Made by a program: the position numbers and the translations under genes. Shown piece by piece: positions 1-9,238 of a stretch of DNA of 64,000 bases. The stretch is from Brumimicrobium glaciale. Its GTDB lineage: Bacteria > Bacteroidota > Bacteroidia > Flavobacteriales_D > Crocinitomicaceae. The notes under the pieces are model-generated. The model was not told the origin of the DNA, did no database searches, and saw only the letters and a program-made list of their open reading frames with translations. How positions within the stretch are numbered: the first letter of the stretch is position 1; each line of letters begins with the position of its first letter. Where the stretch lies: contig NZ_SETE01000006.1 of NCBI RefSeq assembly GCF_004152935.1, forward strand, positions 186,001 through 250,000, in the 5' to 3' direction.

Positions 1-99
1 AGGATAGTTATAAGGTCTAAATAAGGCGTGAATTTATAAAGTTGATAATAGAGAAGCGTAAAGTTAAAGAAGTAAAAGATTTAAAGTAAATAAGTATAA
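1..99. other. Upstream edge of the dcw cluster, no resolvable gene
   Basis: All three plus-strand frames meet a stop within the first 24 bases (TAG at 5-7, TAA at 18-20, TAA at 22-24), so at most the last few codons of an upstream gene are present. By the usual Bacteroidota order that gene would be murD, but too little is left to confirm it. The remaining AT-rich bases lead into ftsW. Confidence 0.4.
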
Positions 100-1269
100 G
101 TGCAAAATATATTCAAATATCTAAAAGGAGACAGGGTAATCTGGATCGTCACCATTCTATTTTTGGGATTATCCATGGTGAGTGTCTACAGCTTTGTTCC
201 CATTCTTGTGAAAACAGAAGGAGGGACGCCATTTAGCTATTTGTTTAAGCATACCATATATATTGTTATTGGGTTTTTGACAATGTATTGGGTTCATCGA
301 CAGGACCCTAAATACATTGAAAAACTGTCTAAATTTATTTTTATTATTGCCATTGCCCTTCTGGTCTTCACTTTCTTCTTCGGCGTACGTGTCAATGATG
401 CATCGCGTTGGGTAAGGGTTCCAATCATTGGACTTACCTTTCAAAGTTCTGATTTTGCCAAGCTTGCATTAGTAATCTTGCTCTCTCGTCGTTTGGTCAG
501 TAATCGTGATTATTTTGATTCATGGAAGAAAAGTCTCTTCTCTGTAGTTGGTCCGATTTTATTAATTTGTGGATTAATTGCCAAAGACAACTTCTCAACC
601 GCAGCCATAATTTTTATGGTGAGTTTGCTTTTGTTGTTCGTAGGAAAATTTCCAATGAGCAAAATATTTACTGTCATTGGAAGTGGAATAGTTTTAGCTG
701 GAGCACTTGTTTTGACTCATATTGCTCTTCCAGCTGCTAACCTTTTACCGCGTTTTGATACTTGGGTAAATCGTTTCTTTAAAGCGTATGGTAGTGAAGG
801 TGCTTCTGTAGAAAATATGCAAGCCATTAATGCGAAATTAGCCATTCATAACGGTGGATATACGGGTGTTGGTGTTGGTGATGGAGACCTAAAGCATTAC
901 ACACCTGAAGCCTATGCCGACTTCTATTATTCTTCATTCGTTGAGGAATTTGGATTAATTAGTGCCATATTTTTAATCTTTTTGTACTTGATTTTATTTT
1001 ACCGTATCTTGAGAATCGGATTGAACGCTAAAAACTTATTTGATACGTATTTATCTATAGGAATTGGATTGTTGTTATTGTCCCAAGCCATGGTAAACAT
1101 GTTTGTTTGTACGGGAATTATGCCTGTCACCGGTCAAAATATGCCTTTCCTAGCAATGGGAGGATCAGCCATGGTAATGAGTTGCGTTTCTTTGGGTATT
1201 GTATTGAGCATTGCGCACAAGAATAATCCTAAAGGTGAATCTTTAAATTCAAACTTAAAATCGGAATAA
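100..1269 (+). CDS. ftsW: Cell division peptidoglycan polymerase FtsW
   Basis: A SEDS-family integral membrane glycosyltransferase that polymerises lipid II into septal peptidoglycan. The 389-residue protein is hydrophobic throughout, with about ten membrane segments, and carries the SEDS signature near its C-terminus (PVTGQNMPFLAMGGSA, where most relatives have PxTGxxxPFxSxGGS). FtsW is preferred over the paralogue RodA because murG, murC, ftsQ, ftsA and ftsZ follow directly. The start is a GTG at 100; the N-terminus YLKGDRVIWIV fits Bacteroidota FtsW proteins as I know them. It ends one base before murG, so the two are almost certainly co-transcribed and translationally linked. Confidence 0.93.
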   Translation: MQNIFKYLKGDRVIWIVTILFLGLSMVSVYSFVPILVKTEGGTPFSYLFKHTIYIVIGFLTMYWVHRQDPKYIEKLSKFIFIIAIALLVFTFFFGVRVNDASRWVRVPIIGLTFQSSDFAKLALVILLSRRLVSNRDYFDSWKKSLFSVVGPILLICGLIAKDNFSTAAIIFMVSLLLLFVGKFPMSKIFTVIGSGIVLAGALVLTHIALPAANLLPRFDTWVNRFFKAYGSEGASVENMQAINAKLAIHNGGYTGVGVGDGDLKHYTPEAYADFYYSSFVEEFGLISAIFLIFLYLILFYRILRIGLNAKNLFDTYLSIGIGLLLLSQAMVNMFVCTGIMPVTGQNMPFLAMGGSAMVMSCVSLGIVLSIAHKNNPKGESLNSNLKSE

Positions 1270-1270
1270 G

Positions 1271-2371
1271 ATGAGCATCAAAAAGGTAATCATTTCGGGC
1301 GGTGGAACAGGCGGACATATATTTCCAGCTATTGCCATCGCTAATCGCATTAAGAAAGAATATCCAGAAGCTGAAATTTTGTTTATTGGAGCTGAAGGAA
1401 GAATGGAAATGACGCGTGTTCCTGCTGCAGGCTATAAAATCGTTGGTTTATGGATCAGCGGATTTCAACGCAGAATTACAGCAAAGAATTTATCATTGCC
1501 TTTTAAAGTTTTGGCTTCTTTAATGAAGGCCAGAAAAATCATTAAGAATTTTAATCCTGATGTGGTCATTGGAGTAGGTGGCTATGCAAGTGCTCCAACT
1601 TTGAAGATTGCCAGTATGTTGAATATTCCAACAATTATTCAAGAACAGAATTCTTATCCTGGTAAAACAAATAAATTTCTATCTAAAAAAGCAACAAAAA
1701 TTTGTGTAGCTTATACTGGATTAGAAGAGTTTTTCCCTGCTCATAAAATTGAAATCACTGGAAATCCTGTAAGGGCAGAAGTGGTTCAAATTGAAGGATT
1801 AAAAGACAAAGGAATTGCACATTTTAAATTAGATCCAAACAAGCAAACTGTTTTAGTTGTTGGAGGAAGTTTAGGAGCGAAAACACTTAACGAAAGTTTT
1901 GTGGATAAAATAAAATTGCTTCAAGAAAACAATGTGCAGTTGATTTGGCAATCCGGAAGTTATCAATACGATGAAATGCTTGCCAGAACCAAAGATCTCG
2001 ATATGACAGGAATTGTGCTCACGAAATTCATCAATGAAATGGAAATGGCGTATGCTGTTGCAGACATTATCATTTCTCGTGCAGGTGCAATAGCGATTTC
2101 AGAATTGTGCATTATTGGTAAGCCGATTGTTTTGGTTCCTTCTCCTCATGTAGCAGAAGATCACCAAACAAAAAACGCAATGGCTTTAGTTAAAGACAAT
2201 GCTGCGATTTTAATAAAAGATGTTGAAGCAAGAGAGAAATTAGTTCCACGTTTATTAGAATTAATTAATAATCCGGAAGAACAAAAAGAATTGGCAACAA
2301 ACATTCAAAAGAAAGCAATTGCTAATGCAGATGAACGAATTGTAAATGTGATAAAAAGTATATTAGCGTAA
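1271..2371 (+). CDS. murG: UDP-GlcNAc:lipid I N-acetylglucosaminyltransferase MurG
   Basis: A GT28-family enzyme that adds GlcNAc to lipid I on the inner face of the cytoplasmic membrane, making lipid II. The N-terminal loop ISGGGTGGHIFPA is the family's glycine-rich signature, and GVGGYASAP and IIQEQNSYPGKTNK are further MurG blocks. The C-terminal donor half has SRAGAIAISEL and the HQTKNA segment that binds the nucleotide sugar. Its 366 residues are normal for the family. The stop codon shares one base with the murC start (TAATG), which suggests coupled translation. Confidence 0.97.
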   Translation: MSIKKVIISGGGTGGHIFPAIAIANRIKKEYPEAEILFIGAEGRMEMTRVPAAGYKIVGLWISGFQRRITAKNLSLPFKVLASLMKARKIIKNFNPDVVIGVGGYASAPTLKIASMLNIPTIIQEQNSYPGKTNKFLSKKATKICVAYTGLEEFFPAHKIEITGNPVRAEVVQIEGLKDKGIAHFKLDPNKQTVLVVGGSLGAKTLNESFVDKIKLLQENNVQLIWQSGSYQYDEMLARTKDLDMTGIVLTKFINEMEMAYAVADIIISRAGAIAISELCIIGKPIVLVPSPHVAEDHQTKNAMALVKDNAAILIKDVEAREKLVPRLLELINNPEEQKELATNIQKKAIANADERIVNVIKSILA

Positions 2372-3729
2372 TGAGATTAAATTATTCAAATATCTATTTT
2401 ATTGGAATCGGAGGAATCGGAATGTCTGCGCTTGCACGCTATTTTAATGCTAAAGAAATTCGTGTTGCTGGTTATGACAAAACAGAAACTCCGCTAACCA
2501 AGCAACTTTATTACGAAGGAATCGATATTCATTATAACGACCTTGGAAAAGATGTAAAATTAGTAGTCGGAGATCCATCTTCAACATTAATCGTAATTAC
2601 ACCGGCTGTTCCTGCAAATATGGAGGAATTACAATATTTAAAAGAACAAGGATTTACCATTAAAAAAAGAGCAGAAGTGTTAGGAAACATAACTGCTGAT
2701 TTCACAACTTTAGCAGTCGCTGGAACTCATGGTAAAACAACAACTTCTACCTTGCTTGCACATGTTCTTACCTCAACTGAGCATAAATGCAACGCTTTTT
2801 TAGGTGGAATTAGTGCTAATTTTAATTCAAATTTATTAATTGAAACTTCTAGTCAAATAATGGTTGTTGAAGCAGATGAATATGACAGAAGTTTTCATCA
2901 ATTAAAGCCTTTTTCATCCATTATAACTTCTACAGATGCTGATCATTTAGATATTTATAAAAGTAAAGAAGCATTAGTTCAAGCATTTGAAGAATACGGA
3001 AATTTGATTGCGCCAAAAGGAAAGTTAATTGTGCATCATTCAGTTGATGTTTGTCAAGATTTACCAAGAATTACTTACGGAGTAGAAACCAAAGTTAAAA
3101 CAGATTATAAAGGAAGTGGCTTGAAAATGGAAAACGGTCAATTCATGATGACCGTGGAAACACCAACAAAAATTTTTAAGAATGTTGTTTTAGGCCTGCC
3201 AGGAATTCACAATGCTGAAAATGCACTTTCTGTAATTGCAATGTGTGAATCAATCGGGATTAAAATGGAGGAAATTCAACCTGCTTTGGAAAGCTTTAAA
3301 GGTGTGAAAAGAAGATTTGAATTAGTAGCCCAAAAAGAAAACCTCATTTATATTGATGATTATGCTCATCATCCAACGGCGATAAATAGTTTACTAGATT
3401 CTGTAAGATTAATCTACAAAGATTTACCAATTCATGTTGTTTTTCAACCCCACTTGTTTTCTCGTACACAAGATTTTATGAATGAATTTGCAGCTTCTCT
3501 GAGTAAGGCAGATAATGTAATTTTATTGCCTATTTATCCAGCCAGAGAAGAGCCAATTGAAGGTGTAACAAGTGAAGCCTTGTCTGAAATGATGTCTGTT
3601 AAATCTCAGGTTTTATCTCCTGAAGAAGCTTTGAAAGCATTATCAAAAATAAATAAAGGAGTGATCTTAACAGTGGGTGCTGGAAATATTGATCGACTTG
3701 TAGAACCAATTGCTGAAATGATTTTATGA
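2371..3729 (+). CDS. murC: UDP-N-acetylmuramate--L-alanine ligase MurC
   Basis: A cytoplasmic Mur ligase that adds L-alanine to UDP-MurNAc using ATP, the first step of the peptide stem. The N-terminal Rossmann motif is FIGIGGIGMSALA, the ATP P-loop is AGTHGKTTT near residue 117, the central domain has VVEADEYDRSF, and the C-terminal domain has YIDDYAHHPTAI followed by FQPHLFSRT. Its 452 residues are standard. It overlaps murG by one base and ftsQ by four (ATGA). Confidence 0.97.
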   Translation: MRLNYSNIYFIGIGGIGMSALARYFNAKEIRVAGYDKTETPLTKQLYYEGIDIHYNDLGKDVKLVVGDPSSTLIVITPAVPANMEELQYLKEQGFTIKKRAEVLGNITADFTTLAVAGTHGKTTTSTLLAHVLTSTEHKCNAFLGGISANFNSNLLIETSSQIMVVEADEYDRSFHQLKPFSSIITSTDADHLDIYKSKEALVQAFEEYGNLIAPKGKLIVHHSVDVCQDLPRITYGVETKVKTDYKGSGLKMENGQFMMTVETPTKIFKNVVLGLPGIHNAENALSVIAMCESIGIKMEEIQPALESFKGVKRRFELVAQKENLIYIDDYAHHPTAINSLLDSVRLIYKDLPIHVVFQPHLFSRTQDFMNEFAASLSKADNVILLPIYPAREEPIEGVTSEALSEMMSVKSQVLSPEEALKALSKINKGVILTVGAGNIDRLVEPIAEMIL

Positions 3730-4523
3730 TTAAATTCCTCAAAATAGCGCTTTTAATATTCATCTTCGGAGGAACAGTATTTTTGTTGATTGCTGCCAAT
3801 GAGAAGATTGCAGAACAACGTTTACAAAGTCCTATAATTGAATTAAATGTTCAAGACGGAATTACTTTGTTGACAGAAGAAGAGCTTTTGAATGAATTAC
3901 GCGTTTTGCATTTATTTCGAGATAGTTTACAAAAATCGGAATTAAAAATCGAAGCAATTGAAAGCTATTTAGAAGAAATGAATGAGGTTTTAACCGCTGA
4001 TGTTTATATGCAATTAGACAATAAGTGGCACATTGATGTAAAAACAAGAAGGCCAATTGCAAGGGTTATTGCCAGCGGAGTTGATGATTTTTATATTGAC
4101 AATGATTATGAGTTAATGAGACTTTCACCCTATGCAAAACCAAAAATACTTGCATTCACAGGTTTAGAACAACTCATTAGTAGTAAGCTGGGTTACGACG
4201 AAATAATTAACAATGATAGTTTGAAAACTATCTGTAAGATGGATCAGATCTATCGTATTTCAAACTATGTTTGTAAGGATGCTTTTTATAATGCACAAAT
4301 TGTTCAGGTTCATTACACGAAAAAGGACGGTTTTATTATGATTCCAAGAGTAGGTGAACACAAGATCATTTTTGGAGCAGCAGATTCAGATGAGATGGTT
4401 GCAGATAAGTTTAAAAAACTAACCACCTTTTATGAAGAAGTTATACCGTACGAAGGTTGGAGTAAATATGAATCAATCAATTTGAAGTTTAAAGATCAAA
4501 TTGTTGCCAAGAAAAAAGAATAG
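3726..4523 (+). CDS. ftsQ: Cell division protein FtsQ/DivIB-like
   Basis: A single-pass inner membrane divisome protein. The sequence shows a short cytoplasmic N-terminus, one membrane segment at about residues 4-23, and a roughly 240-residue exported domain whose first part would be the POTRA region. Primary sequence conservation in this family is low, so the assignment rests on size (265 aa), topology and position between murC and ftsA. It begins with a four-base overlap with murC. ftsA starts one base after its stop. Confidence 0.87.
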   Translation: MIKFLKIALLIFIFGGTVFLLIAANEKIAEQRLQSPIIELNVQDGITLLTEEELLNELRVLHLFRDSLQKSELKIEAIESYLEEMNEVLTADVYMQLDNKWHIDVKTRRPIARVIASGVDDFYIDNDYELMRLSPYAKPKILAFTGLEQLISSKLGYDEIINNDSLKTICKMDQIYRISNYVCKDAFYNAQIVQVHYTKKDGFIMIPRVGEHKIIFGAADSDEMVADKFKKLTTFYEEVIPYEGWSKYESINLKFKDQIVAKKKE

Positions 4524-4524
4524 G

Positions 4525-5796
4525 ATGTCAGAAATAATTGTAGGAATCGATATTGGAACAACAAAAATAGCTTGTTTTGTTGGACGCAAAAATGAACATG
4601 GAAAGATCGAAATTCTTTCTATGGGAAAAACCGAATCTCATGGGGTAACGCGTGGAATGGTTTCCAATATTGAAAAAACAGTTAATTCTATAAGAGAAGC
4701 TGTTAATCAAGCGCAAGAACAAGTCGAAGGCGAATTAACAATTGGCTTGGTGAATGTCGGAATCGCTGGTCAGCACATTAAAAGTTTACAACACCGCGGA
4801 ATTTACACACGTAATTCAACGCATGAAGAAATATCTCAAGCGGATATTGATGCTTTGATTGATGACATGTACAAATTAGTGATGGAGCCGGGTGAAGAAA
4901 TTATTCACGTACTTCCTCAAGAATATATCGTTGATGGTGAACAAGGAATTATTGATCCTATTGGAATGTCTGGTGTTAGAATGGAAGCAAATTTCCATAT
5001 TATCGCGGGTAGAATTGCAGCAGCCAAAAACATTCAAAAATGTATTCATAAAGCAGATCTTGAAGTAGATGAAACTATTTTAGAGCCTTTAGCAAGTGCT
5101 GCGGCTGTTCTTTCAGATGAAGAAAGAGAAGCAGGTGTTGTTTTGGTAGATATAGGTGGTGGTACAACTGATATTGCAATTTTCCATGGTGGAATTATTC
5201 GTCATACTGCAGTTATTCCTTTTGGAGGAAATGTAATTACGGATGACATCAAAGAAGGATGCACAATTTTACAACGTCAAGCAGAATCTTTAAAAGTGAA
5301 GTTTGGTAGTGCCTTAGCAAGTGAAAGTCAAGAAAATGAAGTAGTTTGCATTCCTGGATTAAGGGGACGCGAGCCTAAAGAAATATCCATTAAAAGTTTG
5401 TCTGGAATTATTCAGGCGCGAATGGAAGAAATTATTGAACACATCTATTACGAAATTAAAAATTCAGGATATGAGAAACGTCTCATTGGTGGAATCGTTG
5501 TAACAGGTGGTGGAGCAGAATTAAACAATATTAATCAATTGTTTGAATACGTTACGGGAATGAATTCTCGTATTGGTTATCCTAACGAACATTTAGGACA
5601 ATCTGCTACCAAAGAAGAATTAACAAGCCCAATGTACGCAACAGGAGTTGGACTTGTGTTGAAAGGTTTTGAATCGAATGAACGCAACAAACGCTCAATT
5701 GCAGCGGTGAAAGGCCATTCGAAAAAAACAAAAGGATCATTTTTCGACAAGCTTCTTGAAAAAGGAAAAAGCTGGTTTGAGGAAGATGTAGAATAA
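4525..5796 (+). CDS. ftsA: Cell division actin-like ATPase FtsA
   Basis: An actin-family protein that tethers FtsZ to the membrane. The N-terminal phosphate-1 motif is VGIDIGTTKIACFVG, phosphate-2 is VVLVDIGGGTTDIAIF, and the adenosine motif is IVVTGGGAELNNI. A C-terminal amphipathic stretch (FFDKLLEKGKSWFEE) would be the membrane-targeting helix. I chose the ATG at 4525 (MSEIIVGID). An in-frame TTG at 4501 would add eight residues inside ftsQ and break the expected alignment of the phosphate-1 motif with the N-terminus. The product is 423 residues. Confidence 0.96.
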   Translation: MSEIIVGIDIGTTKIACFVGRKNEHGKIEILSMGKTESHGVTRGMVSNIEKTVNSIREAVNQAQEQVEGELTIGLVNVGIAGQHIKSLQHRGIYTRNSTHEEISQADIDALIDDMYKLVMEPGEEIIHVLPQEYIVDGEQGIIDPIGMSGVRMEANFHIIAGRIAAAKNIQKCIHKADLEVDETILEPLASAAAVLSDEEREAGVVLVDIGGGTTDIAIFHGGIIRHTAVIPFGGNVITDDIKEGCTILQRQAESLKVKFGSALASESQENEVVCIPGLRGREPKEISIKSLSGIIQARMEEIIEHIYYEIKNSGYEKRLIGGIVVTGGGAELNNINQLFEYVTGMNSRIGYPNEHLGQSATKEELTSPMYATGVGLVLKGFESNERNKRSIAAVKGHSKKTKGSFFDKLLEKGKSWFEEDVE

Positions 5797-5825
5797 TTAA
5801 TTAGCAACCGATAAAAATAAATAAT

Positions 5826-7442
5826 ATGGAATTTGATATCCCAAAAGATCACTCGTCAATCATCAAAGTAATTGGTGTTGGTGGTGGAGGAAGCAACGCG
5901 GTGAATCACATGTATAACCAGGGTTTTGATGGAGTAGACTTCATTGTTTGTAACACTGATCGTCAAGCACTCGATATTTCCCCTGTACCATATAAAATTC
6001 AGCTAGGACCTTCATTAACTGAAGGAAGAGGAGCTGGTTCTATTCCGGAAATAGGAATGAATGCAGCCATTGAAAATATTGAAGACATTAGAGAATTATT
6101 GTCAAACAATACAAAAATGGTTTTTGTTACTGCTGGAATGGGGGGTGGTACCGGTACTGGTGCAGCGCCTGTTATTGCAAAGGTAGCAAGAGAATTAGGA
6201 ATCTTAACTGTAGGTATCGTAACTGTTCCTTTCAATTTTGAAGGAAGAAAACGTCGCCAACAAGCAGAAGAAGGATTGGAAACTATGCGTCAATCTGTTG
6301 ATACTTTATTGGTAATCAACAACGAAAGATTACGTGAAATTTCTGGAAACTTAACGCTTGGAAATGCATTTGCGCAAGCAGATGATGTTTTAGCTACTGC
6401 GGCAAAAGGAATTGCTGATGTGATTTCTGTAACTGGAGCTATCAACGTTGATTTCAATGATGTAAACACAGTAATGAAAGACAGTGGAGTTGCTGTCATG
6501 GGTTCTGCGGTTGCTGAAGGAGATAATCGTGCAATGGAAGCTGTTCAAGCAGCATTGTCTTCTCCTTTATTGAATGATAATGATATTTCTGGAGCTGAAT
6601 ACGTATTGTTGAACATTACTTACGGTTCTAAAGAAGTGTTGATGGATGAAATTTCTGACATCACTGATTATATTCAAGACGAAGCAGGTTCAACTGCAGA
6701 TGTTATTTGGGGACATGGTTATGATGAAACACTTGGTGAAAGCTTAAGTGTAACTATCATCGCTACTGGCTTTAATCATACTCCAGTAACTGGATTCGAA
6801 AAAGCACCTGAAAAAAAAATTCAAATCCTAGAGGAGGAGAATAAAAAAGAAATTTCAACGCCTTTGGTTTCTGCAATTGCACAAAATCAATACAAAGCAC
6901 CAAAGGTTGAAGAACCATATATAAAGTCTAAAGAGGAAGAAGAAGTTGTTGATAAAATTGAAGAACCATCTGCACCAACCATGAATTGGGAAGTGAAGAC
7001 TGTTGTTCCAACTCCATCAACTCCTTCGCCAACACCTCAGCCTACTTCATCAGAACAGAAGCCAGAAGAAGCAAAAAAAGCTACTGAAACAACTGAGAAG
7101 AAGGAAAGCGTTAAACGTTTTTTCTTAGATGATGAAATGGATGAAGAAACTGCCTTTGAAGGGAATGTAACTTCGCATGAATTAACGCAAGAAGAACAAC
7201 AAAGACGTACACAAGAGCGTTTGGAGCGTATTCGTAATTATACTTCACACTTAAATAGTGCAGAAGGTTTGAGCGAATTAGAACGTGAGCCAGCTTTCAA
7301 AAGAAGAAAAATTAACTTGGACGAAAATGTAAGTTCTTCAAATGACACAACTTCAAGATATGAAGTTTCTGACCCAAAGAATAGCGATAACAATACAACG
7401 TTACGTGGTACGAATTCATTCCTACACGATAACGTAGATTAA
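5826..7442 (+). CDS. ftsZ: Cell division GTPase FtsZ
   Basis: A tubulin-like GTPase that forms the cytokinetic ring. The N-terminus has GVGGGGSNAVNHM, the GTP-binding tubulin signature GGGTGTGAAP lies near residue 106, and the catalytic T7 loop is NVDFNDVNTVM. The globular domain ends near residue 320. It is followed by a long, charged, Pro/Glu/Lys-rich linker (about 330-510) and a conserved tail NSFLHDNVD. At 538 residues it is far longer than E. coli FtsZ, as expected for Bacteroidota. It lies 29 bases after ftsA. Confidence 0.98.
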   Translation: MEFDIPKDHSSIIKVIGVGGGGSNAVNHMYNQGFDGVDFIVCNTDRQALDISPVPYKIQLGPSLTEGRGAGSIPEIGMNAAIENIEDIRELLSNNTKMVFVTAGMGGGTGTGAAPVIAKVARELGILTVGIVTVPFNFEGRKRRQQAEEGLETMRQSVDTLLVINNERLREISGNLTLGNAFAQADDVLATAAKGIADVISVTGAINVDFNDVNTVMKDSGVAVMGSAVAEGDNRAMEAVQAALSSPLLNDNDISGAEYVLLNITYGSKEVLMDEISDITDYIQDEAGSTADVIWGHGYDETLGESLSVTIIATGFNHTPVTGFEKAPEKKIQILEEENKKEISTPLVSAIAQNQYKAPKVEEPYIKSKEEEEVVDKIEEPSAPTMNWEVKTVVPTPSTPSPTPQPTSSEQKPEEAKKATETTEKKESVKRFFLDDEMDEETAFEGNVTSHELTQEEQQRRTQERLERIRNYTSHLNSAEGLSELEREPAFKRRKINLDENVSSSNDTTSRYEVSDPKNSDNNTTLRGTNSFLHDNVD

Positions 7443-7452
7443 TAAAGAAACA

Positions 7453-7899
7453 ATGAGTTTAACAGATCAAATAAACCAAGATATCAAGGACGCAATGCGC
7501 GCCAAAGACAAAGAGAAATTGGGTGCTTTACGTGATATCAAAGCAAAACTTTTAAACGAAGCAACTTCAGGAAAAGGAGATGTGGATGAAGCAAAAGAGA
7601 ATCAAATTATCATCAAGTTGCACAAGCAGCGTATGGATTCATACAACGTTTATGTTGAGCAAGGAAGAGAAGATTTAGCAGAAACAGAAATGTTTGAAGC
7701 GAAAATCATTGAAAACTATATGCCAAAAATGATGGATGAAGCAGAAATTAGAACTTTAGTAATTGAAGCAATTGCTAAATCTGGAGCTTCAGGCCCTCAA
7801 GATATGGGTAAAGTTATGGGTCCTCTGTCAGCTAAACTTGCTGGAAAAGCAGACGGTAAATTGATTTCAACAATTGTAAAAGAGGAATTAAATAAATAG
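7453..7899 (+). CDS. GatB/YqeY domain protein
   Basis: A 148-residue helical protein of the YqeY family, related to the tail domain of the GatB amidotransferase subunit. In GatB that domain contacts tRNA, but the role of stand-alone YqeY proteins is not settled. Recognisable blocks are LTDQINQDIKDAMRAKDKEKLGALRDIKAKL at the start (family hallmark: alternating K/D with LR.I.A), the central ENYMPKMMDEAEI, and C-terminal DMGKVMGPLSAKLAGKADGK. It is ten bases after ftsZ and is followed by a strong terminator, so it is the last gene of the dcw operon here. Confidence 0.92.
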   Translation: MSLTDQINQDIKDAMRAKDKEKLGALRDIKAKLLNEATSGKGDVDEAKENQIIIKLHKQRMDSYNVYVEQGREDLAETEMFEAKIIENYMPKMMDEAEIRTLVIEAIAKSGASGPQDMGKVMGPLSAKLAGKADGKLISTIVKEELNK

Positions 7900-7930
7900 C
7901 CAATTACTTGTTAATATAAAATCGGTTATG

Positions 7931-7968
7931 AAAAGACCTCTACTTTTTTTGAAAGTAGAGGTCTTTTT
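7931..7968 (+). terminator. Terminator of the dcw operon
   Basis: The sequence AAAGACCTCTACTTT is followed after a very short loop by AAAGTAGAGGTCTTT and more T residues. This makes a stem of about 15 bp with a U-run on both strands. It lies 31 bases after the yqeY-like gene. Confidence 0.9.
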
Positions 7969-8020
7969 CGTTCTAATATTTTTTCTTGAACAGTTCCCTC
8001 TTTTTTGAACAGACCACCAA

Positions 8021-8059
8021 AAATCAGCTACCGCGAGATTTTATCTCTTGGTCTGATTT
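8021..8059. repeat. TACC-CGAG family hairpin, copy 1
   Basis: The outer arms AAATCAG and CTGATTT enclose TACCGCGAGAT and ATCTCTTGGT. Two further hairpins at 31495-31531 and 33930-33961 have the same inner core (TACC, one variable base, CGAG; then CTCG-TGGT) with different outer arms that are again self-complementary. This points to a dispersed palindromic element rather than chance. Confidence 0.6.
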
Positions 8060-8164
8060 GCTAATACATCTTTTATGGTTCAGTTTTTGCACTTTAAAAA
8101 CGCAACACACTGTATATAATATAAATAAGTCTAGTTATCCTGAGGTCGTGACGCAACCATTCCT

Positions 8165-8172
8165 TATATTTG
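8165..8172 (+). promoter_or_regulatory. Candidate -7 box for the secreted protein at 8262
   Basis: TATATTTG matches the Bacteroidota sigma-A -7 consensus TAnnTTTG. No clear TTG is seen at the -33 distance, so the call is tentative. It would give a leader of about 80 bases. Confidence 0.4.
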
Positions 8173-8261
8173 GAGTTTGCAATGTGCAAAGCTAGCGGAT
8201 ACAAATATTTGCAATGCCCTCGGTACCTTAACCATTAGTCAATGTTTTAAATTTTAATAAT

Positions 8262-9182
8262 ATGAAGTCTTACATTTCGCAACTTTCTTTTGTATTGATC
8301 TTGGTCTTGACGTTTTCTAGTCCTTTCACTTCTTATGGACAATTGATAGATAACGCAAATGGAAAGGTATTCACCAACCGACCGTTTTTTAATGAAGATG
8401 TTATTCGAATGAAAGGAATTAAATCTATTTCAGGAAAGGAAATTCATTATAAATTAGGAGATAAACCAAGAGACACGGAATATTTCAAATCTTATATTTT
8501 TAATGAAAAAGGCCAGTTAACTCAGCAATTTGAAAGTGTTGAATTAACAATTGAGGCCGACACATTAATTACCTATTTTGATTATGATGACAACGGTAAT
8601 ATCTTAGCTATTCGTCAACGTGATAATTATGGGAATTACGCATACTTCTATGAATATGACGAAAAAGGAAGAGTAACTAACGAAGAATACCGACGTGAAT
8701 TATCATCTTTCCCTATCAAAACACCTGACTTTATTCTTGGTAAAAGATTTATTGCTTCTTCTGAAAGATCAACTTATGAAGATTTTGACGGAGTCCAAAA
8801 AAGAACTTTTTACAACAATGATTTTCCTTACAAAAGCATTATCACTCAATACAATAAAAAGGGTTTAATAATCGAAGAAGTCGAAAGACTAGAAAGAATG
8901 CCCGGTTCTAAAACTACCCAATACCATTACAATAGAAAAAGTGAAATAGACAGTATCACAGTGCGTTCGAGTATTGTTGGTTTTCAAAATAGATCTTTCG
9001 TCTATGGATATGACAAACTGGGAAATTTAGTGAAGAAAGAAGAATTCAAAAACGGAGATTACGTTATGCAATACCAAGTTTTGTATGATGAAGAAACATT
9101 GCTCATCGATGATGTATTGGTGCAACACATTTCCTCAGACTTTATAAAAGTACTTGAATTGAGAAGGTATGCTTATCATTAA
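8262..9182 (+). CDS. Secreted YD-repeat-like protein of unknown function
   Basis: A 306-residue protein with a clear Sec signal peptide (K2, hydrophobic residues 8-22, cleavage probably after TSYG at about residue 26). The mature part repeats short aromatic/aspartate units such as YFDYDDNGNILAIRQ, YFYEYDEKGRVTNEEY and FVYGYDKLGNLVKKEE. This is the YD/Rhs-type pattern seen as beta-hairpins in cell-surface proteins. There is no C-terminal sorting domain and no toxin-like tail. It stands alone after the dcw terminator. I cannot assign a function. Confidence 0.7.
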   Translation: MKSYISQLSFVLILVLTFSSPFTSYGQLIDNANGKVFTNRPFFNEDVIRMKGIKSISGKEIHYKLGDKPRDTEYFKSYIFNEKGQLTQQFESVELTIEADTLITYFDYDDNGNILAIRQRDNYGNYAYFYEYDEKGRVTNEEYRRELSSFPIKTPDFILGKRFIASSERSTYEDFDGVQKRTFYNNDFPYKSIITQYNKKGLIIEEVERLERMPGSKTTQYHYNRKSEIDSITVRSSIVGFQNRSFVYGYDKLGNLVKKEEFKNGDYVMQYQVLYDEETLLIDDVLVQHISSDFIKVLELRRYAYH

Positions 9183-9238
9183 TCGTCCTTGCTTCAAACA
9201 ATCACAAGTTATTCCTTAAATAATAAAAACGTTTTTCT

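Larger units (their letters stand above)
7900..8261. other. Intergenic stretch with hairpin and promoter
   Basis: Beyond the terminator this stretch contains a hairpin at 8021-8059 (listed separately) and a candidate promoter at 8165-8172. The only open frame (7986-8195) has no plausible start context or recognisable product, and I treat it as chance. Confidence 0.6.

Noticed and set aside
4501-4524. TTG start extending ftsA by eight residues
   Set aside because: The extension lies inside ftsQ, is basic and unconserved, and the ATG at 4525 gives the standard N-terminus.
7986-8195. 69-codon frame after the dcw terminator
   Set aside because: It runs through the TACC-CGAG hairpin and the promoter region, and its composition is not protein-like.
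8262-9182. Rhs toxin or polymorphic toxin
   Set aside because: Only short YD-like units are present, with no Rhs core and no toxin tail or immunity gene.
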